This document shows positions 7,109 through 16,071 of a stretch of DNA of 64,000 bases, in pieces; the first letter of the stretch is position 1, and each line of letters starts with the position of its first letter. This DNA is from an uncultured Christensenella sp. Lineage in GTDB: Bacteria > Bacillota > Clostridia > Christensenellales > Borkfalkiaceae. The notes beneath the pieces were generated by a model. It did no database searches, had not been told where the DNA came from, and saw only the letters and a program-made list of their open reading frames with translations. The stretch covers positions 49,803 to 113,802 of the forward strand of contig CAJUEV010000005.1 in the NCBI GenBank assembly GCA_910585785.1. Reading direction: 5' to 3'. Position numbers and translations under genes: made by a program.

Positions 7109-10100
7109 ATGGCTAACGGTAGATACGATTACGACGACGAGGAGCAGGCAGTCAGGGTTCCTAAGAAAGCGGACGTCATCTTAAAGCGCCAGCAGGAAAT
7201 GGCGGTAAAACAGAACGAGACTATAACGGCGGTCAACGCGTCCAATACGCGCCTTGACGAAGTTCTGGCCGAACTTGCCAAATCGCGCGACGAAAGCGCC
7301 GAAAAGGCGCGCCACGGCGAAGAACTTTACGGCAACATAGGCGAAAGTATTGCTATGCTCAGACGCGAGCTTAAATTCCTCGCCGCTCAGAACGAAAGTA
7401 TTTTTACTTCCGTCGCTGAAAAAATTTCGGTGTTGGACTCTGCCGTAAACGGACTTAAAAATCCCGAAGCCGCTCCCGTGGACGAGGCCGCTGTTGCCGA
7501 AGCCGCTTCATACGAGCCGGTTCAGACAACGCCCGTTGAGATTGATTACGAAACGTTGGCAAACAAAGTTGCCGAGCGCATTGAATTGCCTGCGCCGCAA
7601 ATTGTTTCAGACGGAACGCCCGTGCAAACTGTTGTGCAAAACGAGGAACTTGACTACGACGTCCTCGTGGACAGAATTATAGCAAGGTTGCCCGTACAGG
7701 AAGTTACGGCTGCCGAGCCTGCCGCAGCCGTTGCCGAAATAGATTACGATACCCTTGCGGAAAAGGTAGCCGAGCGTATGCCCGCTCCACAAGTGGTTAC
7801 GGACGGCGCGTCCGTACAGGCGATGGCGGTACCCGCGGAAATCGACTATGAAGAACTTGCGCGCAAGGTTGCCGCTCTTATCGAAATCCCCGCGCAGCCC
7901 GCGCCCGTTTACGAACCCGTTCAGGTAAGCGCGGAAATAGACTACGATACTCTTGCGGAAAAGGTTGCCGAGCGCATCCCCGCTCCTCAGATAGTTACCG
8001 ACGGCGAAAGCGTGCAGACGGTTGCCGCCGCGCCCGTTGAGATTGATTACGAAACGTTGGCAAGCAAAGTTGCCGAGCGAATCGAATTGCCCGCTCAGGT
8101 TGCGGTTGCTCCCGCAGCCGTTGCCGAACCCGTTCAGGTAAGCGCGGAACTTGACTACGACTTGCTTGCGGATAAGGTTATAGCGCGTATTCCCGTACAG
8201 GAAGCCGTTTCTTCCGACTACATCGCGGCGAAAGTTGCCGAGCAGCTTATTATGCCCGAAGCGAAGATTGCGGACTTCGACTACGATACTCTTGCGGAAA
8301 AGGTTGCCGAGCGTATACCCGCTCCCCGGATAGTTACCGACGGCGAAGGCGTGCAGACGGTTGCAGCCGCGCCCGTTGTGGAAATTGATTACGAAACGCT
8401 GGCAAACAAAGTTGCCGAGCGAATCGAAGTGCCCGCGCCTCAGGTTGCAGAAGGCGAACCCGTGCAAACTGTTGTGCACGAAAACGCGGAAATCGACTAC
8501 GAAAGACTTGCCGAACTTATTTCGGAATATATGCCCGTTCAGGAAACGGTTGTCGAACAGTCCGACGCGCAGTTGGATTACGAAACTTTGGCAGACAAGG
8601 TTGCCGAGCGCATAACCCTTCCCGAAGTTGCTGCTTCCGCAGTTTCCGGCACGGAACTTGACGAAGAAGAACTTGCCGACAGAATCGCGCTTAAACTTGG
8701 CGCAATTAAGGCGCAGGACTTTGATATAGTTGTTGACGACGAAGGTTGCCGCGAAATCTCAAAAGAAATTTCAGACAAACTCGACTACGAACTTATCGCC
8801 GCTACGGTTGCGGAAAAACTCGGTTCGGCTTTGGATGCCGACAACGGTGAAGAAACCGACTATGACGAGATGGCGGCGCGCATAAGCGAAAAAATTACGG
8901 TTGCAGGCGTAAACGAGGACGCCATCGCAGAAAAAGCGGCGGCGGTGCTTTCAAACTACCTGCCCGAAATGGATACGGACGAAATTGCGGATAAGGTTGC
9001 CGCACAGGTTATAAATTCGCTTCCCGCAGCGGAAGTTGACAGCGAAGCAATCAGCAGCGCCGTTGCAGAAAAACTTAACGAGCGTCAGGCGGAAATAGAT
9101 TACGACATAGTACTTGACGACGAGGGGCTTGACAAAGTTTCCGCAAGCGTTTCCGACAGAATTTCCAGGGAAAGCGAAGAACGCCTGTCCGCTATAGAAA
9201 ACGAACTTGCAGAACTTAAAGCGCTTTTGGAAAGCGGCGTAAAGGTAAGCGAAGCGCCTGCTTCCGAGCCCGACTATGAAGAAATGGCTTCGCGCATAAG
9301 CGAAAATATTACCGTTGCCGGCGTTGACGAGGACGCAATCGCTCAAAAAGCGGCGGCGGTGCTCTCCGAATACGTCTACGATACGGACGTAATTGCGGAA
9401 AAAGTTGCGGATAAGGTTATCGAAAATCTTCCTTCCGTCAATAATCAGGAAATAGCGGAAACGGTTGCCGACAGAGTTGTGGTTGCTATGCCCGTACCCG
9501 TGGTAAGGGACGAGGAAGAGCGCGACTATAATATAGTAATGGACGAGGACGGCATAAACGAAGTTTCCGAAAGGGTAACGCAGGGCACCGAGGAGCGCTT
9601 TGACGCTATCGACAGAGAAATAGCCGAAATTAAGCGTTTGCTTGAAAGCGGAAAGTGCGTAATTGCTGTTGCCGACCGTGAAGAAGAAACCGCCAGCGTT
9701 GAAGCGTATGAAGTTTATGAAGACGAGCCCGAAGAAGAGCTTGTAACCGTAAGCGACGTAATCGCGGAAGAACCCGAAGAAACCGAAAGCGTTGAAGCGG
9801 AAGAATCCGACGAGGGGCTTTCTGAACCGGCGGAAATAGTTGAAGAAGAAGCGGTTGAAGACGAAGAAGAACAGGAAGAAGTTGTTGAAGAAATAATCGA
9901 ACCCGAACTTCAAGAAGAAAACGAGGAAGCAGCCGAGGAAACTTCCGAAGAAGTGACCGAAGAAGATGTTGAAGAAGCCGAAGCCGCGGAAGAAGTTTAT
10001 GAAACGACGGAAGAAACCGTTGCCGAGGAAACGGCGGAAGACGTAACGGAGCAGCAGGAAGAAGTTGTTGAAGAAATAGCAGAGGAAGCGGAACCCGTTG

Positions 10101-10714
10101 CCGAGGAAACTCAGCCCGAGGAAGAAGCCGAACAGGCGCAGGAAGCCGAAGAAGCCGAAGACGATAGCGACGAAGAAGTTGTTGAAGAGTTCACCTACGA
10201 GGATATGGCGGGCGGCGAAGGCGGCGTTGACTTTGCAAATATGATGCGTTACAACCGCAGCTTCATCGCAAGAATCATTCAGGGCTCGGACGAACAAAAA
10301 ACTTATTACGGCGAAGTAAGAAATGCTTTGCTCAGTTATAAGAAAGTAAACTCCAACATCGCTTGGGGCGCAGAGCGCTTCCACAAAGGCAGAGAAACTA
10401 TCGCCCGCTTTAAAATCCGCGGCAAGACTTTGATTTTGTACCTTGCGCTTGACCCCGCTACGCACGAATACAGCGTTTACCATCACAAGGACGTTTCCGA
10501 CAACAAGTCGGTTGCAGGCACCCCGATGATGATTAAGGTAAAGAGTCCGCTCGGCGTAAAGAAAGCCGTAAGACTTATCGACGAAATGCTTGCGGCGCGC
10601 AACGGCGAAAAGAGAAATATGCCCCAGCGCGACTATGCGGCAATGTATCCGTACGAAACGATTGAAGAACTTATCGAAGACGGACTTGTAAAAGACGTAA
10701 GAAAAGACAAGTAA
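7109..10714 (+). CDS. giant acidic repeat protein with conserved C-terminal domain
   Basis: A 1,201-residue protein starting at ATG 7109, chosen because AAGAGGTGG precedes it; an in-frame ATG at 7067 has no ribosome binding site. Residues 1-110 are helical/coiled. From about 130 to 870 come more than a dozen short amphipathic units of the form EIDYDTLAEKVAERI joined by Pro/Val-rich linkers such as PAPQIVTDGESVQTV, then longer variants with IVVDDEG and ENELAELKALLESG. About 870-1035 is extremely Glu-rich. The last 170 residues form a globular domain (MMRYNRSFIARIIQ ... LYLALDP ... PMMIKVKSPLGVKKA) that I recall from other Clostridia and Mollicutes proteins without a known function. There is no signal peptide. 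A cytoplasmic scaffold is my guess. Confidence 0.8.
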   Translation: MANGRYDYDDEEQAVRVPKKADVILKRQQEMAVKQNETITAVNASNTRLDEVLAELAKSRDESAEKARHGEELYGNIGESIAMLRRELKFLAAQNESIFTSVAEKISVLDSAVNGLKNPEAAPVDEAAVAEAASYEPVQTTPVEIDYETLANKVAERIELPAPQIVSDGTPVQTVVQNEELDYDVLVDRIIARLPVQEVTAAEPAAAVAEIDYDTLAEKVAERMPAPQVVTDGASVQAMAVPAEIDYEELARKVAALIEIPAQPAPVYEPVQVSAEIDYDTLAEKVAERIPAPQIVTDGESVQTVAAAPVEIDYETLASKVAERIELPAQVAVAPAAVAEPVQVSAELDYDLLADKVIARIPVQEAVSSDYIAAKVAEQLIMPEAKIADFDYDTLAEKVAERIPAPRIVTDGEGVQTVAAAPVVEIDYETLANKVAERIEVPAPQVAEGEPVQTVVHENAEIDYERLAELISEYMPVQETVVEQSDAQLDYETLADKVAERITLPEVAASAVSGTELDEEELADRIALKLGAIKAQDFDIVVDDEGCREISKEISDKLDYELIAATVAEKLGSALDADNGEETDYDEMAARISEKITVAGVNEDAIAEKAAAVLSNYLPEMDTDEIADKVAAQVINSLPAAEVDSEAISSAVAEKLNERQAEIDYDIVLDDEGLDKVSASVSDRISRESEERLSAIENELAELKALLESGVKVSEAPASEPDYEEMASRISENITVAGVDEDAIAQKAAAVLSEYVYDTDVIAEKVADKVIENLPSVNNQEIAETVADRVVVAMPVPVVRDEEERDYNIVMDEDGINEVSERVTQGTEERFDAIDREIAEIKRLLESGKCVIAVADREEETASVEAYEVYEDEPEEELVTVSDVIAEEPEETESVEAEESDEGLSEPAEIVEEEAVEDEEEQEEVVEEIIEPELQEENEEAAEETSEEVTEEDVEEAEAAEEVYETTEETVAEETAEDVTEQQEEVVEEIAEEAEPVAEETQPEEEAEQAQEAEEAEDDSDEEVVEEFTYEDMAGGEGGVDFANMMRYNRSFIARIIQGSDEQKTYYGEVRNALLSYKKVNSNIAWGAERFHKGRETIARFKIRGKTLILYLALDPATHEYSVYHHKDVSDNKSVAGTPMMIKVKSPLGVKKAVRLIDEMLAARNGEKRNMPQRDYAAMYPYETIEELIEDGLVKDVRKDK

Positions 10715-10730
10715 TATTCATTAATATGCT

Positions 10731-10862
10731 CGGGGGTTGAAATTTTTATCAACCCCCCGTATTATGTCAGCACGCAGGCGGCGTTTTGACATAATACGGG
10801 AACCGACTATCAAATCCTTTTTTAAAAAAGGTGTGTCGCGCTTGCAAAAAAGCGTCTTTTTT
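10731..10862 (+). promoter_or_regulatory. structured leader with competing hairpins upstream of rnj
   Basis: Four inverted repeats stand in series. CGGGGGTTGA/TCAACCCCCCG spans 10731-10759. A 14-bp stem CCCGTATTATGTCA/TGACATAATACGGG spans 10756-10800 and shares bases 10756-10759 with the first, so the two exclude each other. A palindrome CCTTTTTTAAAAAAGG lies at 10816-10831. CGCTT-N6-AAGCG then leads into CTTTTTT (10839-10862). Only the last has a T tract and could terminate or attenuate transcription into rnj. Confidence 0.6.
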
Positions 10863-10924
10863 GCGTAAAAAAATATTCGGGTTAAACCTTTATTTACATA
10901 CAAACAACATTTACGGAGACTATT

Positions 10925-12835
10925 TTGAACAGAGAAACACCCAACACAAACCGACCCACAAACGAGAAACCTCGCCGTTTCAATCACCCCAAACGCGCGG
11001 CGGAGGCTGCAAATTCTTCCGAAGAAAAGCGTGAACCCGCCCGCAACCGCGGCGATTTAAACGCAAAGGGCGGTAAAAAGCGCAAAAACAATTCTTCCGC
11101 AGCGCCCGCGCAGCAAACTCGCGCTCCCCGCGAAAGCAACCGTGAAAACAATCGCGAAAACAGCCGCGAAGGTAAGGGCAAACGCGGCGGCAAAGCGGTA
11201 AAAATAGTATTTTTGGGCGGAGTAGGCGAAATAGGCAAAAATATGACCGCCATAGAGTACGGCGACGATATTATAATAATAGACGCCGGCGCAATATTTC
11301 CCACGGACGAAACGCCCGGCTTCGATTTGGTTGTGCCGGACATAACCTATCTTGTCGAAAATGCAAAAAAGGTACGCGGACTTTTGCTTACCCACGGGCA
11401 CGAGGACCATATAGGCAGCGTCCCCTACTTGCTTAAAGAACTTAAAGTGCCCGTAATAGGCACAAAACTTACGCTTGCTTTGGTTGACAACAAACTGCGC
11501 GAGCACCGCATAAACGACGTAAAAGAAATTACGGTAAGCCCGGGGCAAATCGCCCAGTTGGGGTGTTTTAAGGTGCGCTGCATAAACGTAAACCACTCTA
11601 TCGCGGGCTCGCTTGCGTTTGCAATTCAAACCCCGCAGGGCGTAATTTTTCATAGCGGAGATTATAAAATAGACTTGACGCCCGTCGGCGGCGAGCCTAT
11701 CGACTTAAAGACCATTTCCGACGCGGGCTCGGCGGGCGTTTTGCTGTATATGGGCGAAAGCACCAATATCGAGCGCACGGGCTTCACTATGAGCGAAACG
11801 GTGGTTGGCTCTACTCTGGACAAACTGTTTTCCGAAAATTACAGGCGCAGGATTATAATTGCAACGTTTGCTTCAAACGTTTACAGAATACAGCAAATTA
11901 TAGACCTTGCGGTAAAATACAAGCGTAAAGTCGCGCTTTCCGGTCGCAGTATGCTAAACGTTGTAGAAGCGGCTGAAAAGATTGGCGAAATTAAAATACC
12001 CGAAAATTTGATAGTTGACGTTTCGCAAATCAAAAATATGCGAGACAGCGAAATTATAGTTGTTTCCACGGGCAGTCAGGGCGAGCCGATGAGCGCGCTT
12101 ACGCGTATGGCAAACGGCGCTAACAACTTTGTAACCGTAGGCGCCAACGACACGGTAATAATTTCCGCAAAGCCCATACCGGGTAACGAAAAACTTGTAT
12201 ACCGCGTTATAAACAACCTCTACAAACTCGGCGCGGAAGTCGTTTACGAAAGTCTTGAAAATATTCACGTTTCGGGACACGCCTGCCGTGAAGAACACAA
12301 AATTATGCACCGACTTCTTCACCCCAAATTTTTTATTCCCGTGCACGGCGAATACCGTCACCTGAAACAACACGCGCAGCTTGCGGTTGAAATGGGAATG
12401 GAAGAAGGGCGCATAATAATTCCCGATATAGGCGATTGTATTGAACTGACTTCAAAAAGCATAAAGCGCGGCGAAAGCGTCACGGCGGGCTCGCGCCTTA
12501 TCGACGGCGAAGGAATAGAGGACGAAAAAGCCTCGGTTGTAATAGACGACAGGCGCCAGCTTTCGGAAGAAGGCTTGTTTATAGTTTCCGTAGCCGTTTC
12601 TGGCGGTGAAGTGGTTGGCGAACCCGCAATAAACACCCGCGGCTTCGTGTTCGATTTTCACCGCGATTACGATAAAGAGATACGCTCGGTAATCAATCAC
12701 GCGATAGCGGGTTACGACCTTTCAAACGGAAATTGCGACCAGCTTAAACGGGTTATAAAAAACTCGCTTCGCGCGTACCTGTGGAAAAAGACCAAACAGT
12801 CGCCTATGGTGGTGCCCGTGGTTGTGGAAATTTAA
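10925..12835 (+). CDS. rnj: ribonuclease J family metallo-beta-lactamase RNase
   Basis: RNase J is a 5'-3' exo- and endoribonuclease for mRNA turnover and rRNA maturation. The 636 residues exceed the usual 555 because of a 90-residue basic, Asn/Arg/Glu-rich, disordered N-terminal extension. The metallo-beta-lactamase core starts at VKIVFLGGVGEIGKN, with the zinc motif HGHEDH at 157-162 and the beta-CASP domain after about 300. The usual DSTN motif reads GESTN, a conservative Asp-to-Glu change. The start is TTG at 10925 with GGAG 6 nt upstream. trmR overlaps or abuts its 3' end. Its transcript begins with a strongly structured leader, consistent with autoregulation. Confidence 0.95.
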   Translation: MNRETPNTNRPTNEKPRRFNHPKRAAEAANSSEEKREPARNRGDLNAKGGKKRKNNSSAAPAQQTRAPRESNRENNRENSREGKGKRGGKAVKIVFLGGVGEIGKNMTAIEYGDDIIIIDAGAIFPTDETPGFDLVVPDITYLVENAKKVRGLLLTHGHEDHIGSVPYLLKELKVPVIGTKLTLALVDNKLREHRINDVKEITVSPGQIAQLGCFKVRCINVNHSIAGSLAFAIQTPQGVIFHSGDYKIDLTPVGGEPIDLKTISDAGSAGVLLYMGESTNIERTGFTMSETVVGSTLDKLFSENYRRRIIIATFASNVYRIQQIIDLAVKYKRKVALSGRSMLNVVEAAEKIGEIKIPENLIVDVSQIKNMRDSEIIVVSTGSQGEPMSALTRMANGANNFVTVGANDTVIISAKPIPGNEKLVYRVINNLYKLGAEVVYESLENIHVSGHACREEHKIMHRLLHPKFFIPVHGEYRHLKQHAQLAVEMGMEEGRIIIPDIGDCIELTSKSIKRGESVTAGSRLIDGEGIEDEKASVVIDDRRQLSEEGLFIVSVAVSGGEVVGEPAINTRGFVFDFHRDYDKEIRSVINHAIAGYDLSNGNCDQLKRVIKNSLRAYLWKKTKQSPMVVPVVVEI

Positions 12836-12845
12836 CTTTAAAAAG

Positions 12846-13514
12846 ATGCAAAACTTTTCTTACGCGCACAAAAACACGCAGTTTGGCGAGCGTGAAACCG
12901 CCACTTCGGCTTTCAACTCCCCTCGCATATCAACAAAAATTCAAAATATCCGAGAGGACGCTTTTTTGCGGGAAATTCCCGTTTCCGACGGTGAAACACT
13001 ATGCTTTTTGCAAACTTTTTTAAGCGCAGCAAAACCGGAAAATATTCTTGAACTCGGCACCGCGGTCGGCGTTTCGGGCGCGGTGATGCTTGACGTATGC
13101 AAAAATGCGCGTTTGACCACGATAGAGCGCGACGAAAATTTTTATAATGAAGCGGCGGAAAATTTCAAAAATTTGGGCTTGTCGCCGCGCGTTACGCAAA
13201 TTTTGGGCGACGCCGGCGAAGAAATAGAAAAGTTGCCCGCAAATTTTTACGATTTTATCTTTATGGATTGCGCTAAGGTGCAGTATGTAAAATATTTGCC
13301 CTGCCTTAAACGTCTTTTAAAAAAGGGCGCGGCGCTTGCCGCGGACGACGTGCTGTTGTACGGGTATGTAAGCGGCGAAGTGGAAGTCCCCAAAAAGCGC
13401 AAAATGCTTGTGGAGCACATAAAAGAATATGTTGCCGCCGCGACGCAGGATTGCGAACTTCAAACCACCGTGTTGAATATAGGCAACGGCGTGGCTTTAA
13501 GCGTAAAAATATAA
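12846..13514 (+). CDS. trmR: O-methyltransferase, probable tRNA 5-hydroxyuridine methyltransferase TrmR
   Basis: A class I SAM methyltransferase of about 222 residues. ILELGTAVGVSGAVML is the SAM-binding glycine motif, IERDEN the ribose-binding acid, and DFIFMDCAKVQYVKY the metal/substrate segment typical of small O-methyltransferases. In Bacillus, TrmR methylates ho5U34 in tRNA to mo5U34 and its gene lies beside the U32-peptidase-like hydroxylases TrhP. The same pairing here, with a U32 gene 21 nt downstream, supports this function. The ATG at 12846 is preferred; a GTG at 12822, overlapping the rnj stop, is an alternative start. Neither has a convincing ribosome binding site. Confidence 0.82.
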   Translation: MQNFSYAHKNTQFGERETATSAFNSPRISTKIQNIREDAFLREIPVSDGETLCFLQTFLSAAKPENILELGTAVGVSGAVMLDVCKNARLTTIERDENFYNEAAENFKNLGLSPRVTQILGDAGEEIEKLPANFYDFIFMDCAKVQYVKYLPCLKRLLKKGAALAADDVLLYGYVSGEVEVPKKRKMLVEHIKEYVAAATQDCELQTTVLNIGNGVALSVKI

Positions 13515-13535
13515 ATTATTTGACGGAAAAATAAA

Positions 13536-14729
13536 ATGGCGGTCGAACTTTTAGCCCCCGCGGGCAATTTTTCAAAACTTAAAACGGCTTTCAACTTCGG
13601 CGCGGACGCGGTTTACGTCGGCGGCAAAGATTTTTCTTTGCGGTCGTTTGCCGATAATTTCACGCGCGAAGAAATGGCGCAGGCGATAGCGTACGCCCAT
13701 AATCTGGGCAAAAAAGTTTACGTTACGGCAAATATTTTCGCAAAAAACGCGGATATGCCGCTTTTGGAGGACTATTTTAAGTTTCTTGAAGAAGTCAAGG
13801 CGGACGCGGCAATCGTTTCGGACGCGGGCGCGGTATACGCGGCAAAAAAAAGCGCGCCCAAACTTGAAATTCACATTTCCACGCAAGCCAATTTAACAAA
13901 TAAATACGCCGTAAAATTCTGGCGTGAACAAGGCGCCGCCCGCGCGGTTCTTGCGCGCGAACTTTCTTTAAACGAAATTGAAGAAATTCATTCTTTCGTG
14001 CCCGAAATCGAGTTGGAAGCCTTTGTTCACGGCGCTATGTGCATATCCTATTCGGGCAGATGCCTTCTTTCAAACTATCTTGCGGGCAGAGAGTCAAACA
14101 GGGGCGAATGCGTTCAGGCTTGCCGCTGGAACTATCAGATACGCAAAAACGACGGCGTTTCGGACAGCGGCTGGCTGGACATTGAGGAAGACGGCAAGGG
14201 TACGTATATTTTAAACTCTAAGGATTTGAATATGAGCGCCCGCCTCGATAAAATGGCGCTTTGCGGTGTTACTTCGTTTAAAATAGAAGGCAGAATGAAG
14301 TCCGAGTACTATCTTGCCACGGTTATAAACGCATACCGCAGGTGTATTGACAACGGATATTCGCCCGTTATAGAAAGCGAACTTAAAACGGCGTTTCATA
14401 GAGATTATACCGAGGCTTACGCCTTCGGCGACAACGCAAGCACCGTCAACTATGCGGACAGTCAGGCAAAGGGCGGCTGCGAGTATATCGCAAACGTATT
14501 AAGCGGCGGGGATGGTTTTGCCGTCGTTGAAATGCGCGGCAGGTTTAAAGCGGGCGACAGGTTGGAAGTTTTAAGTCCTTCGCAAAATTTCGGCAAATCG
14601 TTTGTTGTGGAAAAAGCTTTTACAAGCGACGGCGAGGAAGTTGCGGACTGTAAACTTGTCCAGCAGCGCTATAAAATAAACTGCCCGTACACGCTTTCCG
14701 CAGGCGACATTTTAAGAAGAAGAAAATAA
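13536..14729 (+). CDS. trhP: U32 family protein, probable tRNA U34 hydroxylase TrhP
   Basis: This 397-residue member of the peptidase-U32 family is now known to include prephenate-dependent tRNA uridine-5-hydroxylation proteins. It has the N-terminal TIM-barrel-like start ELLAPAGNFSKLK and the family signature at about residues 165-200 (FVHGAMCISYSGRC ... NRGECVQACRW), with Cys residues that can hold an Fe-S cluster. A C-terminal beta-barrel follows. Placed directly after trmR it would supply ho5U34 for methylation to mo5U34, the modification that widens wobble decoding. A collagenase-like protease activity is the older, less likely reading. Confidence 0.87.
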   Translation: MAVELLAPAGNFSKLKTAFNFGADAVYVGGKDFSLRSFADNFTREEMAQAIAYAHNLGKKVYVTANIFAKNADMPLLEDYFKFLEEVKADAAIVSDAGAVYAAKKSAPKLEIHISTQANLTNKYAVKFWREQGAARAVLARELSLNEIEEIHSFVPEIELEAFVHGAMCISYSGRCLLSNYLAGRESNRGECVQACRWNYQIRKNDGVSDSGWLDIEEDGKGTYILNSKDLNMSARLDKMALCGVTSFKIEGRMKSEYYLATVINAYRRCIDNGYSPVIESELKTAFHRDYTEAYAFGDNASTVNYADSQAKGGCEYIANVLSGGDGFAVVEMRGRFKAGDRLEVLSPSQNFGKSFVVEKAFTSDGEEVADCKLVQQRYKINCPYTLSAGDILRRRK

Positions 14730-14789
14730 AACCGTCGGCAATGCTTGCGCAACAAGCGGTAAAAACGACGTTTAAAAGGGGTTGTCCGT

Positions 14790-16013
14790 ATGAATTATCC
14801 CGTTAAAAATATTTACGGAAAAACCAATAATCAAAAAATCAGCGTAAACGTAGTCGGCTCAAAGTCGATAACCGCGCGCGCAATGCTTATTTCCGCGCTT
14901 GCGGAAGGTGAAAGCGTACTTTTCGGCGCGCAGTTTTCCGACGACTGCGCGACTTTTTTACAGTGCTTAAAAACTCTGGGAATAGAGGTTGAAACGGACG
15001 GCGCGGCTTTAAAAATTAAAGGATGCGGCGGCAGACTGAAAAAAGACAAAGCCGAAATAAACGTGGGCAGCGCGGGTACCGCGGCAAGGTTTTTGCCCGC
15101 TTTTCTGGCTTTTCAAAATGGAAGGTACGTCATAAACTGTTCGCAGCAGATGAAAAACCGTCCCGTTCAGCCGCTTACTTCCGCGCTTTCGCAGTTGGGC
15201 GCAAAAATTGAATTTTTTGAAAAAGAGGGCTCGTTTCCGTTTGCGATAGAAGGCGCGGCTTCGCCCGCAACCTCGCTTGAAGTGGACGTTTCAAAAAGCA
15301 GTCAGTTTTTATCGGCGTTGCTGATTTCGGCAGTGTGCGCGGGTAAACCGATAACCGTAAAACCTTACGGCAGCCACGGGCTCGATTACGTCAATATGAC
15401 GGCGGAAATGCAGCGCGCTTTCGGCGCGGAAGTTAAGGAAGAAAACGGCGCGTTTACCGTGTGCGGAGGTTACCGCGCAAGAAATTATACGATAGAGCCC
15501 GATATTTCCGCGGCGTGCTATTTTTACGCCGCAAACAAAATTCTGGGCACCGAAATTTGCGTTGAAGGAGTGGGCTCGCGCAGTTTGCAGGGGGATATAA
15601 AGTTTATAAAACTTTTGCAAACGTTTGACGGCGGGGAGGTGAACGCGGCAAGTTTTTCAGACCAGGCGTTGACGCTTGCGGCAATCGCGCCCTACCTTGG
15701 CAGTCCCACCCGCATAACGGGCATAGGGCATATCCGAGCTCAGGAGTGCGACAGAATAAAAGCGATAGCGTACAACCTCGCCGCAATGGGCGTAAAGTGC
15801 GAAGAATTTGCCGACGGCGTAAAAATTTATCCCTCTCAGCCTAAACCCGCAATAATTAAGACTTTCGGCGACCACCGAGTGGCGATGAGTTTTGCCGTTA
15901 CGGGTTTGCGCGCGGACGGAATAGTAATTGAAAACGCGGAAGTATGCTCTAAAACTTTTAAAGAGTTTTTTACCGTGCTTGATAATTTGTGCGCACGGCT
16001 TACCGCGGGTTGA
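14790..16013 (+). CDS. aroA: 3-phosphoshikimate 1-carboxyvinyltransferase (EPSP synthase)
   Basis: Transfers the enolpyruvyl group of PEP to shikimate-3-phosphate, the sixth step of the shikimate pathway. At 407 residues it is near the usual 420-430. Motifs are GSKSITARAML (canonical KSxxxR phosphate-binding segment), NVGSAGTAARFLPA, QMKNRPVQPL, KSSQFLSALL and the late GDHRVAMS. AGGGG lies 9 nt upstream of the ATG. Other aromatic-pathway genes are not in the window. The substitution pattern suggests a divergent but intact enzyme. Confidence 0.93.
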   Translation: MNYPVKNIYGKTNNQKISVNVVGSKSITARAMLISALAEGESVLFGAQFSDDCATFLQCLKTLGIEVETDGAALKIKGCGGRLKKDKAEINVGSAGTAARFLPAFLAFQNGRYVINCSQQMKNRPVQPLTSALSQLGAKIEFFEKEGSFPFAIEGAASPATSLEVDVSKSSQFLSALLISAVCAGKPITVKPYGSHGLDYVNMTAEMQRAFGAEVKEENGAFTVCGGYRARNYTIEPDISAACYFYAANKILGTEICVEGVGSRSLQGDIKFIKLLQTFDGGEVNAASFSDQALTLAAIAPYLGSPTRITGIGHIRAQECDRIKAIAYNLAAMGVKCEEFADGVKIYPSQPKPAIIKTFGDHRVAMSFAVTGLRADGIVIENAEVCSKTFKEFFTVLDNLCARLTAG

Positions 16014-16022
16014 AAACTTATA

Positions 16023-16051
16023 TTGCAATTTCCGTCGCGGCGGTGTATAAT
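16023..16051 (+). promoter_or_regulatory. promoter of the transglutaminase lipoprotein
   Basis: TTGCAA (16023-16028), a 17-bp spacer and a perfect TATAAT (16046-16051). The ATG at 16072 follows, with AAGGAG in between. The same TTGCAA -35 recurs at 24134 and 26386. Confidence 0.75.
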
Positions 16052-16071
16052 AAAATTAAGGAGAACGCCTT

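Noticed and set aside
8951..10486. 511-codon minus-strand frame opposite the acidic repeat gene, and a 290-codon one at 7607-8479
   Set aside because: Phe/Asn/Gly-rich translations are the mirror of GAA/GAC-rich coding on the plus strand; no ribosome binding site or domain.
10721..10987. 88-codon minus-strand frame over the rnj leader
   Set aside because: It covers the hairpins and the rnj start, shows no protein-like pattern and has no ribosome binding site.
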